Shown here in pieces: positions 36,052 to 45,278 of a stretch of DNA of 48,999 nt. The stretch lies in assembly GCF_902726545.1 (NCBI RefSeq), contig NZ_CACVAD010000034.1, positions 1 to 48,999 on the forward strand. The letters are read 5' to 3'. The notes beneath the pieces are model-generated. The model was not told the DNA's origin. It worked only from the letters and a program-made list of their open reading frames with translations, and did not search any database. The translations under genes and the position numbers were made by a program. The first letter of the stretch is position 1, and every line of letters starts with the position of its first letter. The DNA is from Yersinia artesiana (lineage in GTDB: Bacteria > Pseudomonadota > Gammaproteobacteria > Enterobacterales > Enterobacteriaceae).

Positions 36052-37397
36052 GAATCTCTAATCCCCCAGAGCTCCATTTTCAATGCAGGGAAATCGCCAG
36101 CCACGTGGAGTGCAATGGCCCCTGCATTGGAAACTTTGTCCCAAAATGGCCCGCTTTTCATCAATTCGAAATAAACGTATCCCGCACTGTACGGAATTTG
36201 CCGCGGTGGAACCGGCAACCGCTGTAATTCGAGACCCGGTAAATGTGAACGCACCAGTTCATGCAACTGTTGTGGCGCACTGATTTTGGTCTGTACTGAG
36301 AATTGATGCTGCAATACGTCCATTGGTAGTTGTGCATGAACGGCCAATACCAAATGGGAAAACGAACGTAATTCATTAGGCAGCACAGAGGCAGACCATA
36401 CGCCATTCCCTTTTGGATCCAGCGGGATCATCTGCCCTGCACGCACCAGAATCTGATTGAGCAATTCATGCACATCGTCCACTAATGGGCGAATCGACGG
36501 GTAGAGTTTCCCGTGGTCATATCCCGGCGCCGGGCGCGGCCGACGCGTTTTGGTGCGAATAAAGGTGGATAATTCACCGGCAAACTTGGCAAGTTCTTGA
36601 TAAAGCACGATTGGCGGCAATTCAGGGATATTGCGCAGATGATCCAGACTTGGCTCGTATTTATTAAAAATTTGCAGCAGCAAGTAGTCGACAATTTCAG
36701 CACTGGCGCTGGCTTTACCATCACTGCTTGACAGACGTTTAGCCAGCATATCAGCCCGCATTTTGACCAAGCCATTAAGATGGGTCAGCCACTCTGACAG
36801 CAGTGAACTCGCCGCGTATCCCGTCACCGGAGGAATGTAGTCTTCCAGATGCAGCAATACGCTACCATCAGGCTGAATCGCTCTGACTTTGGCCAGTGGC
36901 AACCCAATCCATGATTCGGTCATTTCACTTTCAGAAACCAATTTAAGCCGCAGCCGCGACAACTGCACCGGCTTCGGCCCCTGACGAATAGCATTCGTGT
37001 CACTGAGGTCTGCTTCATAGGCATAAAAACGCGCCAATGAACTCATGTCATATTCGTCAAAAATAGTTTCATCACTGTTATCCAGCCGCAACGGAACCGC
37101 CAGATAGATTAGTTTGCCCAAATGATCCGGAGTGATGGTAAGTGGCTCAGGCAGTTCCGCATGACCGGGAATATCAAAAGGCGTTCCATCCGGTAATACC
37201 CCTTTGCCAGATCGCAGTACCAACTTGCCATAAGAGAGCGCTTCGCGATCAATTTCATATTGCGCGAATCCCCAAAAAAATGGGGTAATCGTGGCGGCTC
37301 GTTTATGAGCGTAATATTCAAGATAACGCTCTTGCTGTTGAAAAAGTTGCGGGCGAAGAAAAAGACCCTCACTCCAAACGACTTTGTTAGTTCTCAC
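36048..37397 (-). CDS. tssK: T6SS baseplate-membrane connector TssK
   Basis: A 449-residue TssK/VasE protein. Family marks are VVWSEGLFLRPQLFQQQERYLEYY at the start, GVLPDGTPFDIP, LPLAKVRAIQPDGSVLLHLEDYIPP and the C-terminal GYVYFELMKSGPFWDKV. The trimer links the baseplate wedge to the TssJLM membrane complex. The start is GTG (37397), three bases after the tssJ stop, and the product begins at the expected family position. It is coupled to tssL by a four-base overlap. Confidence 0.94.
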   Translation of the reverse strand: MRTNKVVWSEGLFLRPQLFQQQERYLEYYAHKRAATITPFFWGFAQYEIDREALSYGKLVLRSGKGVLPDGTPFDIPGHAELPEPLTITPDHLGKLIYLAVPLRLDNSDETIFDEYDMSSLARFYAYEADLSDTNAIRQGPKPVQLSRLRLKLVSESEMTESWIGLPLAKVRAIQPDGSVLLHLEDYIPPVTGYAASSLLSEWLTHLNGLVKMRADMLAKRLSSSDGKASASAEIVDYLLLQIFNKYEPSLDHLRNIPELPPIVLYQELAKFAGELSTFIRTKTRRPRPAPGYDHGKLYPSIRPLVDDVHELLNQILVRAGQMIPLDPKGNGVWSASVLPNELRSFSHLVLAVHAQLPMDVLQHQFSVQTKISAPQQLHELVRSHLPGLELQRLPVPPRQIPYSAGYVYFELMKSGPFWDKVSNAGAIALHVAGDFPALKMELWGIRDS

Positions 37398-37400
37398 GAC

Positions 37401-37937
37401 TTAGTCCATTTCTTTGATTGATATTGACAGACGCTCAACGCGCACCTTGACTACCGGATCGTTTTGTTTCCCTGACCACCATTTTTTATACCAGGGCTGC
37501 ACGCGTTTCTTGGGTAACGGGCTAACAACCGCGTTCCACTCCGCTTGCTCAATTTCACGGTAAGCAGCAACAACGCCGATGGCAGTGACCCCACTGTTTA
37601 GCGTCAGTTCTATTGTTTTTGTCTCATTAGGTAGCATGATCCCGTCAGACACTTTCTCCATCTGTTCTTTCAGAGATGGTGTGCCCTCTTCGGTAATAGT
37701 GAAGAAATCACTCGACTTAAATTCATCCGTATTCTTCAGGGTATAAACGGTGATCCTTAATGGATTAGCGACACCTTTGTCATTTGGATTGATATTTTTT
37801 GCCGTAGTCAGCTCGACCACCAATTTATCAGCCGGTTCGGGTTGAGGCTTCGAGCTACATGCCATGACCAACAGCGTGACCAATGCCACGAAAAAGTATT
37901 GTGTAATCCGATTAAACCAACGGATGTCTTTTTTCAT
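37401..37937 (-). CDS. tssJ: T6SS outer-membrane lipoprotein TssJ (SciN)
   Basis: A 178-residue lipoprotein. The signal peptide ends in a lipobox (LLVMACSS), so the mature protein starts at Cys. The beta-sandwich domain has LVVELTTAKNINPNDKGVANPLRITVYTLKN and FFTITEEGTPSL, typical of SciN. It anchors TssM to the outer membrane. ATG 37937 follows TAGGTTAAGT; the longer frame begins with TTG. It is separated from hcp by a terminator and a long inverted repeat. Confidence 0.92.
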   Translation of the reverse strand: MKKDIRWFNRITQYFFVALVTLLVMACSSKPQPEPADKLVVELTTAKNINPNDKGVANPLRITVYTLKNTDEFKSSDFFTITEEGTPSLKEQMEKVSDGIMLPNETKTIELTLNSGVTAIGVVAAYREIEQAEWNAVVSPLPKKRVQPWYKKWWSGKQNDPVVKVRVERLSISIKEMD

Positions 37938-37965
37938 ACTTAACCTAGTCAAATAAAAACATTAA

Positions 37966-38059
37966 GTTTTATCCACAATAATATAGTGACCGGCAGACTC
38001 ATCACTTTTCCTATTACCTACGCTACTATCAGGCCTGTTACATCTATTGTGGATAAAAC
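37966..38059. repeat. 94-bp element with 15-bp inverted ends containing DnaA-box sequences
   Basis: The left end GTTTTATCCACAATA (37966-37980) and right end TATTGTGGATAAAAC (38045-38059) are perfect inverted copies, 64 bases apart. Each holds the 9-base consensus DnaA box TTATCCACA, in opposite orientation. The inside is not coding, and I see no target-site duplication. It lies between hcp and tssJ. It could be a small palindromic intergenic repeat, an RNA structure in the tss transcript, or true DnaA sites. Confidence 0.75.
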
Positions 38060-38106
38060 CTATATCTGGGTGAAAAATCGATTACGGATAAGCTCCGTCA
38101 CTGAGA

Positions 38107-38134
38107 AAACTTGCCACCCGAGAGTGGCAAGTTT
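38107..38134. terminator. Strong hairpin terminator downstream of hcp
   Basis: The 11-bp perfect stem AAACTTGCCAC / GTGGCAAGTTT with a 6-base loop is followed by T-rich sequence in the minus direction, 26 bases after the hcp stop. It would end most hcp transcripts, fitting the high Hcp need, with read-through into tssJ. Confidence 0.88.
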
Positions 38135-38159
38135 AATGTTTTGTCTAAAACAGCATTGC

Positions 38160-38645
38160 TTAGCTTTGCTGGTTAGCTTTAACATCGTAGTTAGCAGAAA
38201 TAACGCCAGATTTATGGCCTTCAGCATTCTGCATAACGTAGTCTTGAGTCATCTTGGTGAATGAGAAACGAATCTCTTCACGCGGACGGGTTTCATCTTC
38301 AAGAGAACCGGCCATATCAACACGAGTGATGATTGCATCGGTAAATTTAATAGTCAGGTATTCCAGTGGATCGCCACCCGCTTTACGCAGAACGAATTGG
38401 ATATTCTTAATATGCTTACCCAACAAGCAATAGCTCAATAAGTTCGGGCTTGCTTTATCGGTATAATGCGTGAAGCAGAAGTCAGAAACAGTTGCTTTAC
38501 CTGAACCGCCACCTGAACCACTGTGCATATTTGAGTGCTGGGAAACGTCCCATTTCCAAGCCAGCACCTGAATTTCGTTTTTGTGGTTAGCATCTAAAGA
38601 TTCACCTTCGATACCATCAATTTTAATAAACATATCTTGCGACAT
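38160..38645 (-). CDS. hcp: Hcp (TssD) tube protein
   Basis: A 161-residue Hcp-family protein that forms the hexameric inner tube propelled by sheath contraction. It begins MSQDMFIKIDGIEGESLDAN and contains IQVLAWKWDVSQHSNMHSGSGGGSG, VSDFCFTHYTDKASPNLLSY, and EEIRFSFTKMTQDYVMQNAEG, all canonical. ATG 38645 follows GAGAGGA; the longer frame to 38711 has no family similarity. It has its own upstream region of 331 bases and its own terminator, so it is probably transcribed as a separate abundant unit. Confidence 0.96.
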   Translation of the reverse strand: MSQDMFIKIDGIEGESLDANHKNEIQVLAWKWDVSQHSNMHSGSGGGSGKATVSDFCFTHYTDKASPNLLSYCLLGKHIKNIQFVLRKAGGDPLEYLTIKFTDAIITRVDMAGSLEDETRPREEIRFSFTKMTQDYVMQNAEGHKSGVISANYDVKANQQS

Positions 38646-38976
38646 AATAATCCTCTCTCGCACTTCTATTAATTTCACCTGATGAAAAACATCAAGCGTA
38701 GGAAGGCCCACGTAATAAACTTACGAAAACACATCCCTTTCCTATGAAAATAAGCATTACAAATAGTTTATTATTGACTATTACAATACTTTACCTATAC
38801 ACCACTTCTTTTAACGTCATTCAATATCATGCTTTGAATGACGTAAGGCCTCGCGCGATACATTGCACGAAAACACATACTTTCCACTAAATAATAATTA
38901 AATAGATGTAACTTCCATATTCTTTAACCTGATACAGAGAAATATTATTCCTCAGCCCCAGTTGTCATCTATTTAA
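38646..38976. other. hcp leader / tssC-hcp intergenic region
   Basis: A 331-base AT-rich stretch without a gene, unlike the tight spacing in most of this cluster. It contains a perfect 11-bp inverted repeat at 38814-38844 and probably the hcp promoter; no clean -35/-10 pair stands out by eye. Confidence 0.5.
38814..38844. repeat. Inverted repeat upstream of hcp
   Basis: ACGTCATTCAA and TTGAATGACGT are perfect inverted copies around a 9-base loop. No T run follows in the minus direction, so it is more likely an operator or an mRNA-processing hairpin than an intrinsic terminator for tssC. Confidence 0.65.
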
Positions 38977-40476
38977 TTACGCAACATCTTTCAGTGAAGG
39001 TAATTTAGCAACCATGCGCAGTGATACCGTCAAACCTTCCAACTGGAAGTGTGGGCGCAGGAAGAATTTCGCCTGGTAATAACCTGGGTTGCCTTCAACA
39101 TCTTCAACAATAACTTCAGCTGCGGCCAACGGACGACGTGCTTTCGTCTCGATAGAAGAGTTTGCCGGGTCACCGTCTACATAGTTCATGACCCAATCGT
39201 TCAACCAGCGTTGCATCTCATCGCGCTCTTTGAATGAGCCGATCTTGTCTCGCACGATACATTTCAGATAATGGGCAAAACGTGAACAAGCGAACAGGTA
39301 TGGCAAACGTGCCGATAAGTTAGCGTTAGCTGTTGCATCTGAATCGTAATATTCAGCAGGTTTTTGCAATGATTGCGCGCCAATAAATGCCGCATAATCA
39401 GTATTTTTTCTGTGCACCAGTGGAATAAAGCCATTTTTAGCCAATTCCGCTTCACGACGGTCAGAAATAGCGATTTCTGTTGGGCACTTCATATCAATGC
39501 CGCCATCATCAGTTGGGAAGGTATGACATGGCAGGCCTTCCACCACACCACCGCTTTCCACACCGCGAATCAGGGTACACCAGCCATATTCTTTAAATGA
39601 ACGGTTGATGTTAACAGCCATAGCATACGCCGCGTTGGACCACACATATTTGCCGTGGTCGGCACCGTCGGTCGTCTCTTCAAAGTGGAAGGCATCTACC
39701 GGATTAGTGCGAATACCGTATGGCAGACGCGCCAGGAAACGCGGCATTGCCAGGCCAATATAGCGGGAATCTTCAGACTGACGCAGTGAGTTCCAGGCAG
39801 CATACTCAAGATTCTGAGTGAAGATCTTGGTCAAATCACGCGGATTTGACAGCTCTTGCCAGGATTCCATCTGCAATACTGACGGCGCGGCACCCGTGAT
39901 AAAAGGTACGTGTGCAGAAGCGGCAACCTTACCGATAGAAGCCAGCAGATCAACGTCAGGCGCAGTATGGTCAAAGTAGTAATCCGCCACCAGGCAACCA
40001 TAAGGTTCGCCGCCCAATTGGCCGTACTCTTCTTCATAAACTTTTTTGAATAATGGGCTCTGATCCCACGCCACACCTTTATAACGCTTCATATTACGGC
40101 GTAATTCATCTTTAGAGATGTCGAGAAAACGCAATCTCAACTTCTCATCAGTCTCGGTGTTATTCACTAAATAGTGCAGGCCACGCCAGGCACTTTCCAG
40201 AGACTGAAACTCTTGATGATGCAAGATCAAATTGATCTGCTCAGACAATTTACTGTCGATCTCCGCAATAATAGAGGCAATGCTCTTATAAGCATCGTCA
40301 GATACAGTTACCGAGTTAGCCAGCGCCTGCTCAGCCAATGTTTTAACGGCACCTTCTACTGCCGCTTTGGTCTGCTCAGACTTAGCCTTGAATTCTTTGG
40401 TCAATAACGAATTAAAGTCGTTATATTCAGTCGCAGCAGCAGCGACTGGTTTATTTTTTGCTTCTAAAGTGGACAT
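38977..40476 (-). CDS. tssC: T6SS large sheath protein TssC (VipB)
   Basis: A 499-residue sheath subunit. Family features are NLILHHQEFQSLESAWRGLHYLV, YKGVAWDQSPLFKKVYEEEYGQLGGEPYG, GLAMPRFLARLPYG, GVESGGVVEGLPCHTF and the C-terminal VEDVEGNPGYYQAKFFLRPHFQLEGLTVSLRMV. With TssB it builds the contractile sheath. The start MSTLEAKN at ATG 40476 follows GAAGAG; the longer frame opens with TTG 40497. It lies 23 bases after tssB, the universal order. Confidence 0.96.
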   Translation of the reverse strand: MSTLEAKNKPVAAAATEYNDFNSLLTKEFKAKSEQTKAAVEGAVKTLAEQALANSVTVSDDAYKSIASIIAEIDSKLSEQINLILHHQEFQSLESAWRGLHYLVNNTETDEKLRLRFLDISKDELRRNMKRYKGVAWDQSPLFKKVYEEEYGQLGGEPYGCLVADYYFDHTAPDVDLLASIGKVAASAHVPFITGAAPSVLQMESWQELSNPRDLTKIFTQNLEYAAWNSLRQSEDSRYIGLAMPRFLARLPYGIRTNPVDAFHFEETTDGADHGKYVWSNAAYAMAVNINRSFKEYGWCTLIRGVESGGVVEGLPCHTFPTDDGGIDMKCPTEIAISDRREAELAKNGFIPLVHRKNTDYAAFIGAQSLQKPAEYYDSDATANANLSARLPYLFACSRFAHYLKCIVRDKIGSFKERDEMQRWLNDWVMNYVDGDPANSSIETKARRPLAAAEVIVEDVEGNPGYYQAKFFLRPHFQLEGLTVSLRMVAKLPSLKDVA

Positions 40477-40499
40477 GGTTTTTCTCTTCTTAATCAATC

Positions 40500-41024
40500 T
40501 TACTGTGGAGCATCAGCAGCGGATTGCTTTGTTTTCGGTGCGGATGCCAGTGTTGCCAGTAATGATTTGTCTTTCAGAAGTTTCATTACTAATTCCTCTG
40601 CACCTGCCTTGCCATCCATATAGGTTTGCAAGTTTGCCAATTGAGTACGGGCATCTAACAATTGAGACAGAGAATCGACTTTCTTGGCAATTTCATCGGG
40701 AGAAAAGTCATTCAGGCTCTCAAAAGTAATATCCACCATCAACTGGCCTTCACCCGTCAGCGTATTTTTCACAGCAAATGCAACACGTGGTTTCATTGCT
40801 TTCATACGCTCATCGAAATTATCGATGTCGATATCCAGTAGCTTTCTATCTGCTACTGAAGGTAAAGGTTCCAGAGGTTTACCGGATAAATCAGCCAGCA
40901 CCCCCATAACGAATGGCAATTCAACCTTTTTCTCACTACCATATATTTCCACATCGTATTCAATTTGTACGCGTGGCGCTCGATTTCGAGCGATAAATTT
41001 TTGGGAATTACTTTTACTAACCAT
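40500..41024 (-). CDS. tssB: T6SS small sheath protein TssB (VipA)
   Basis: A 174-residue sheath subunit. It shows QKFIARNRAPRVQIEYDVE, KKVELPFVMGVLADLSG and the ITFESLNDFSPDEIAKKVDSL motif typical of VipA. It pairs with TssC and carries the region bound by ClpV and TagJ. An AAAGG ribosome binding site precedes the ATG. Unusually, the gene upstream in transcription order is a fimbrial minor subunit, 103 bases away. Confidence 0.96.
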   Translation of the reverse strand: MVSKSNSQKFIARNRAPRVQIEYDVEIYGSEKKVELPFVMGVLADLSGKPLEPLPSVADRKLLDIDIDNFDERMKAMKPRVAFAVKNTLTGEGQLMVDITFESLNDFSPDEIAKKVDSLSQLLDARTQLANLQTYMDGKAGAEELVMKLLKDKSLLATLASAPKTKQSAADAPQ

Positions 41025-41058
41025 ATATGCCTTTTATTCAAAACGTATTGTAAAATCA

Positions 41059-41078
41059 TCAGGAAATAAGCTTCCTGA
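41059..41078. terminator. Hairpin between the embedded fimbrial operon and tssB
   Basis: TCAGGAA / TTCCTGA form a 7-bp stem with a 6-base loop, followed by a short TGATTTT in the minus direction. It may be a weak terminator for the fimbrial operon or an attenuator in front of tssB. Confidence 0.45.
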
Positions 41079-41127
41079 ACCGCTATTGGAGAGATCAAAT
41101 GTAAAAAATAATACTAAACGTGCTCCC

Positions 41128-41730
41128 CTATTTATAAACCAATTCAATGCCGGCAGTAGTTCTAACCTGCCCTGGGGTTACCGTATTCGTACCTTTTGCA
41201 TAATAACCCGCTAAAAAATAGTGGGTGACATCTTCACCTGAACTGGAAATAACATATTCCTGAACACTATTTTCATCGCCAACTACCATTTGTTGCCCTG
41301 TAGCTTTACTTAATCTTATTTGCGCATTTTGGCTAAAATCATCAGCCACTTCATTTTGTAAATTTCCGGTTGTTGCATCCGGTACCGTGCCACCTGCGCC
41401 AATAAAACGTAATGATACTGTCCTATTTACCGGACATAGTTTCAGCGCAATTTGAAATTGCTGTTTACCGACTTCTGCTCCATCTGTTTTTAATAGGCTG
41501 GTCGACAAAGTTGGTAATAAAACTGACTCTGAAGCTGAACCATCATTAATACTGACTTCACAGGTATCTTCCAGATACTCGCCAATAAATGAAACCTGAA
41601 CCTTACAATCTGTCGCTCCTGCACATGAACTGGCTGCTTGAGCAGGCTGGCGCACGATAAAAACGGTGGTCAGTAACAGCACAAACGAGACAAGTTTCAG
41701 TACAACATTACTTTTTAACCACGAAGACAT
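41128..41730 (-). CDS. Fimbrial minor subunit / tip pilin (T6SS-embedded operon)
   Basis: A 200-residue pilin-like protein with signal peptide (hydrophobic VVLKLVSFVLLLTTVFIV, cleavage near AQAA). The mature domain carries CKVQVSFIGEYLEDTCEVSI, KLCPVNRTVSLRFIG and the end TAGIELVYK, giving pilin cysteines and a penultimate Tyr. It is longer than the major pilin and has an extra Cys pair near the N-terminus (SCAGATDCK), fitting a tip or adaptor subunit. ATG 41730 has a near-perfect GGAGGTGAT ribosome binding site and overlaps the usher end by 16 bases. Confidence 0.83.
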   Translation of the reverse strand: MSSWLKSNVVLKLVSFVLLLTTVFIVRQPAQAASSCAGATDCKVQVSFIGEYLEDTCEVSINDGSASESVLLPTLSTSLLKTDGAEVGKQQFQIALKLCPVNRTVSLRFIGAGGTVPDATTGNLQNEVADDFSQNAQIRLSKATGQQMVVGDENSVQEYVISSSGEDVTHYFLAGYYAKGTNTVTPGQVRTTAGIELVYK

Positions 41731-44396
41731 ATCACCTCCAACTGTTTTATTTGCGTGCTTTCTGTCTTCGCTACCGCATTCGCTTCCGTGCCTGAATGAA
41801 TTTGGCATTTATCTTTGCCACCATTCTGGGTGGCATGCAGTGGTTGTTGTCCTGGAACCCAACCACGAACAAATGCCATTCCACCCTGTCCGACAATTCC
41901 CTGACTCACCCCATCTGCATCCAATAACTCCGTACCGATAGGAATAAATTCTTTATTTTCATCCCGGACGATCAATATCATTGCTGCACCGGTGATGGTC
42001 TTCATATTGACCGGAATCATTGCCCCGGTTCTCGGTATCACCGTTTTCTGGTTCTCAAGTACATCTACCGAGTCAGGTAAGTTGTTATAATCAATCGCAA
42101 TACTGTTTTCACGATACGGGGTCAGTGATGGCATGATGGCGTAACCACGACTATCAATTTTCGCCCCTCGACCATTAAATAACTTGGCCCCTTCCGCTCC
42201 ATCAGCATGGACGATGGCAAATGGAGCATCGCCAAGTCGTGGGCCGATAGTGATGCCGCCCTGATGCGCCACCAGACTTCCGTTTGCCGAAGCCGAAAGT
42301 TGCTTCGAGGCATTATTATTGGCTGATGCCGTCATACCGTATTGGCCAACTGGGGTCTGGTAATTTAGATTACCTGTCACCGTTTTGGCTGCAGAGCTTT
42401 CACTACGGCTGGCATACGATGTCCCGACACCATACGTCAACTCACTCTGATCTCCCCTGCTGCCATTCGCATTCATCTGCATGATTGAGTTCCCTGAATC
42501 ATCATGACTAACCATGGAATACAGCGAGCTAAACAGGGGGCGATTTGTCCCGCTGCGACCAAGAGGGATACTGACGGCCAGCATGTAACTATTTTCATTC
42601 TCTCGGCTGTAGCCAGTACCACTGTCATTACTGTCATTGCTATTCATGGTGCGCAGTGCCGTTACCGCATAAGAGAAGTAGCGTAACGAATGGTTAAATG
42701 TGACGGCATACTGCTTTGATGTGTCCTGCTGTCCCCAGTAGCTATAAAAACTGCTGTTCAGGTTAAGCGACATATTGTCAGCTACACGCTGGGAAACACT
42801 GAGCGACAAACGGTTGCGCGTTCTGAAATCAAAATAATCGTTCTCACTTTTAGCGCCATAGTGAACCAGGCTGGCTTCTCTGAAAGTGTAAAATCCACGA
42901 GAAGAATATCGATACGCCGCTAAGGTCAGGTTGGTATCGGTTTCTCCAACGTATTTGGTATAGTCAATTTTGTAACTGTTACCCGATGAGCGTTGATCGT
43001 CTTCCAATTCACTTCTCGCGTGGGTGACATCCATAGAGATGCCCCCGATTGGCGTATTGAATGCATTCCCAATCCCCACCGAACTGTAATTCTCTGCCAG
43101 TTGCGCCCCGCTATATAGCGTATAGGTGTTGCCTAAACCATAGTGATAGGCCCCCTGTACGATGGTCGGATTGGCACTTACCATGCTGTCATTAAGCTGC
43201 CCGGCTGCGATATTGAACTGCGATACCCCGCGATAAAGCAGCATCGGCGGCGCTGAAAATGGGATCCTTTGCGTACGGGTTCGGCCATCAGACTCCGTGA
43301 CGGTCATCTGCAAATCACCGCCGTACGCCATAGTACCGATATCAGCCAATTCAAAAGCACCCGGCGTTACCACCGTTTCATACACCGTCTGACCGCGCTG
43401 CGTCACCGTCACCCGGGCGTTGGTTTCTGCCACCCCGCGCACGACAGGAGAGTAGTTTCGTACCCCTTCAGCTAACATGCGGTTATCTGACGCCAACTGC
43501 ACACCGCGCAGCCCGTAGCTGTCGAATAAATTCCCGTTGGTATCGCTGTCACCCACAGTTAATTGACTTTTCAACGAAGTAATATCCGTTGCCGCATAAC
43601 CGTACAGGTTTTGGGTATGCGCACCGTCACTATTCGTCCAACTGGTATTCAAGCGTTTTCGTAAGCGCCACTCTCCAATATTCACACCGGTAATTAAGCC
43701 AATATTTCCATAGTAAGAATTGGATGATGCATTGTTATCATTCTGTCCGTTAAAAACGCTATAAATATTGCTGTTATAATCCAGGAAACCGACCGGCTTC
43801 CCGGAGTCCCATAAACTCGCGTTAATATATCCGCGAGGATGCTGCACTAAATTAAACTGCGGCACCGTGATTGAAAGTTCAAAGTCACCGGAATTATAAC
43901 GGGTGCTACTATCTTTAATTAAATCACTTAACCTGTAGCATTGATCTTTTGCAGCCGCCTTGACACCTTCTGATAATTTAGTCGTGCCATTAAATTCAAT
44001 TCTCAACCCCAGAGCATCAAGCTGATCCAATGTGAAACAGGGTTCAGCCGTTGACTCGCCGTTATATAACTCAAAGCGAATATTATGTTTACCGCTCAGC
44101 TTGCCGTTAACGATAACCATGACATCATAACGGCCTGGCGCAACGGGGTTTTCTTTTACATACCGTGAAACATCAACAGATGAACCACGAATAAACGCCG
44201 GATTAAACTCAACTTCTGTGGCTTCAGCATTCGTATTTGTGTTTGTGTTCGTTAGTAATGCTGCTGTCACATTTTTATTTATTAAAAAAGCCGAACTTAT
44301 AACGGTAATCGTGAAACCCAAGGATGCTTTACAGGGCAAATTAACCAATCTATTAATTTTATTTTCTATGCTGCGCGTTATACATAAATGGTTCAC
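41715..44396 (-). CDS. Outer-membrane fimbrial usher (T6SS-embedded operon)
   Basis: An 893-residue FimD/PapC-family usher. Conserved parts are VEFNPAFIRGSSVDVSRY in the N-terminal domain, VRGVAETNARVTVTQRGQTVYETVVTPGAFELADI in the plug region, and the C-terminal Cys pair (KDKCQIH ... VICLRG). It is clearly an usher but distinct from the one at 6464. The GTG start (44396) has AGGGAG 10 bases upstream. The N-terminal signal is atypical: a long polar stretch precedes the hydrophobic core (SLGFTITVISSAFLI). Confidence 0.92.
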   Translation of the reverse strand: MNHLCITRSIENKINRLVNLPCKASLGFTITVISSAFLINKNVTAALLTNTNTNTNAEATEVEFNPAFIRGSSVDVSRYVKENPVAPGRYDVMVIVNGKLSGKHNIRFELYNGESTAEPCFTLDQLDALGLRIEFNGTTKLSEGVKAAAKDQCYRLSDLIKDSSTRYNSGDFELSITVPQFNLVQHPRGYINASLWDSGKPVGFLDYNSNIYSVFNGQNDNNASSNSYYGNIGLITGVNIGEWRLRKRLNTSWTNSDGAHTQNLYGYAATDITSLKSQLTVGDSDTNGNLFDSYGLRGVQLASDNRMLAEGVRNYSPVVRGVAETNARVTVTQRGQTVYETVVTPGAFELADIGTMAYGGDLQMTVTESDGRTRTQRIPFSAPPMLLYRGVSQFNIAAGQLNDSMVSANPTIVQGAYHYGLGNTYTLYSGAQLAENYSSVGIGNAFNTPIGGISMDVTHARSELEDDQRSSGNSYKIDYTKYVGETDTNLTLAAYRYSSRGFYTFREASLVHYGAKSENDYFDFRTRNRLSLSVSQRVADNMSLNLNSSFYSYWGQQDTSKQYAVTFNHSLRYFSYAVTALRTMNSNDSNDSGTGYSRENENSYMLAVSIPLGRSGTNRPLFSSLYSMVSHDDSGNSIMQMNANGSRGDQSELTYGVGTSYASRSESSAAKTVTGNLNYQTPVGQYGMTASANNNASKQLSASANGSLVAHQGGITIGPRLGDAPFAIVHADGAEGAKLFNGRGAKIDSRGYAIMPSLTPYRENSIAIDYNNLPDSVDVLENQKTVIPRTGAMIPVNMKTITGAAMILIVRDENKEFIPIGTELLDADGVSQGIVGQGGMAFVRGWVPGQQPLHATQNGGKDKCQIHSGTEANAVAKTESTQIKQLEVICLRG

Positions 44397-44484
44397 GATC
44401 AGAAACTCCCTTTAATACCGTCCTTTTGGTGAAAGCCTAGGATTAATCCTGTCCTAAACTAATATCCCTGCGACCACTTAATTA

Positions 44485-45234
44485 TCATTGCTTTTTAACT
44501 AACACCCCTTTCCCTTGGGTAAATAACACGTTCTCTTCGACGGGTGCGCCATAATCATTTAACACTTTGTAATTCAGCGCTGAGATCCCTGATATTTTAT
44601 TTTTTGGATAAAAGGTCAAGGTTGATAAAGGCGCTAACATTTCCGAATTTAGGTCGACTTTCTTCCCATTGGCCGTTACCACGGCATTATCAAAGGAGAA
44701 ATAATAAGGCGTTGGGTTTGTGACTTTCACACCCTGACCTTTTTGGCTGTCGCTCGCTAATTCCCATTGCAGTTTTTCTCTTTGTTCAGAACTACTGCTG
44801 TCTAACGCGGTTGGGCGGTAGAAAATCTTAATTCGGGTACGAAAAGCCAGTTCAAGTTTATTCTTATCGCTGCTGTCTTTTTGTACACTAGGTATTTCCA
44901 GCATGTTAAACCAGAATACGGATTCTTTATCCTGGGGTAATGCCATGCCGTTATAAATCATCCGTACACTTTGCCCTTTTCCCGCCTCAACACGAAATAC
45001 GGGTGGTGTGACCATAAAAGGAATAGCGACATTATTAATATTGGCATTACTCTTTCCATCGTCGACCCAAACTTGAACTAAAGCTGGCTGCGTGCCTTTA
45101 TTGTTAGTACGCACGCTGACTTCCTTTTGCGCTGCCGGAAATATCACACGAGTGCCACTAATCGTCATAGACGCATATGCCGGGATACTGCTGGCTATCA
45201 ATGACGATACTAAAATAATTGTTTTATAGAACAT
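44485..45234 (-). CDS. Periplasmic fimbrial chaperone (T6SS-embedded operon)
   Basis: A 249-residue PapD-family chaperone with signal peptide (MFYKTIILVSSLIASSIPAYA). Hallmarks are SGTRVIFPAAQKEVSVRTNN, LVQVWVDDGKSN, PFMVTPPVFRVEAGKGQSVRM, LPQDKESVFWFNMLEIP and KIFYRPTAL. It delivers the embedded operon's pilins to its usher. The adjacent GTG (45237) and ATG (45234) are both possible starts; ATG is chosen. It is separated from the pilin gene by a 154-base gap with a hairpin. Confidence 0.93.
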   Translation of the reverse strand: MFYKTIILVSSLIASSIPAYASMTISGTRVIFPAAQKEVSVRTNNKGTQPALVQVWVDDGKSNANINNVAIPFMVTPPVFRVEAGKGQSVRMIYNGMALPQDKESVFWFNMLEIPSVQKDSSDKNKLELAFRTRIKIFYRPTALDSSSSEQREKLQWELASDSQKGQGVKVTNPTPYYFSFDNAVVTANGKKVDLNSEMLAPLSTLTFYPKNKISGISALNYKVLNDYGAPVEENVLFTQGKGVLVKKQ

Positions 45235-45278
45235 CACGCTACCAAATAATAATGCTTTGAATGAGCAAACTTGTCTTT

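Noticed and set aside
37966..38059. Paired DnaA boxes considered as a replication origin
   Set aside because: Only two boxes, no AT-rich unwinding cluster, no GATC cluster and no replication genes; the location is inside an operon.
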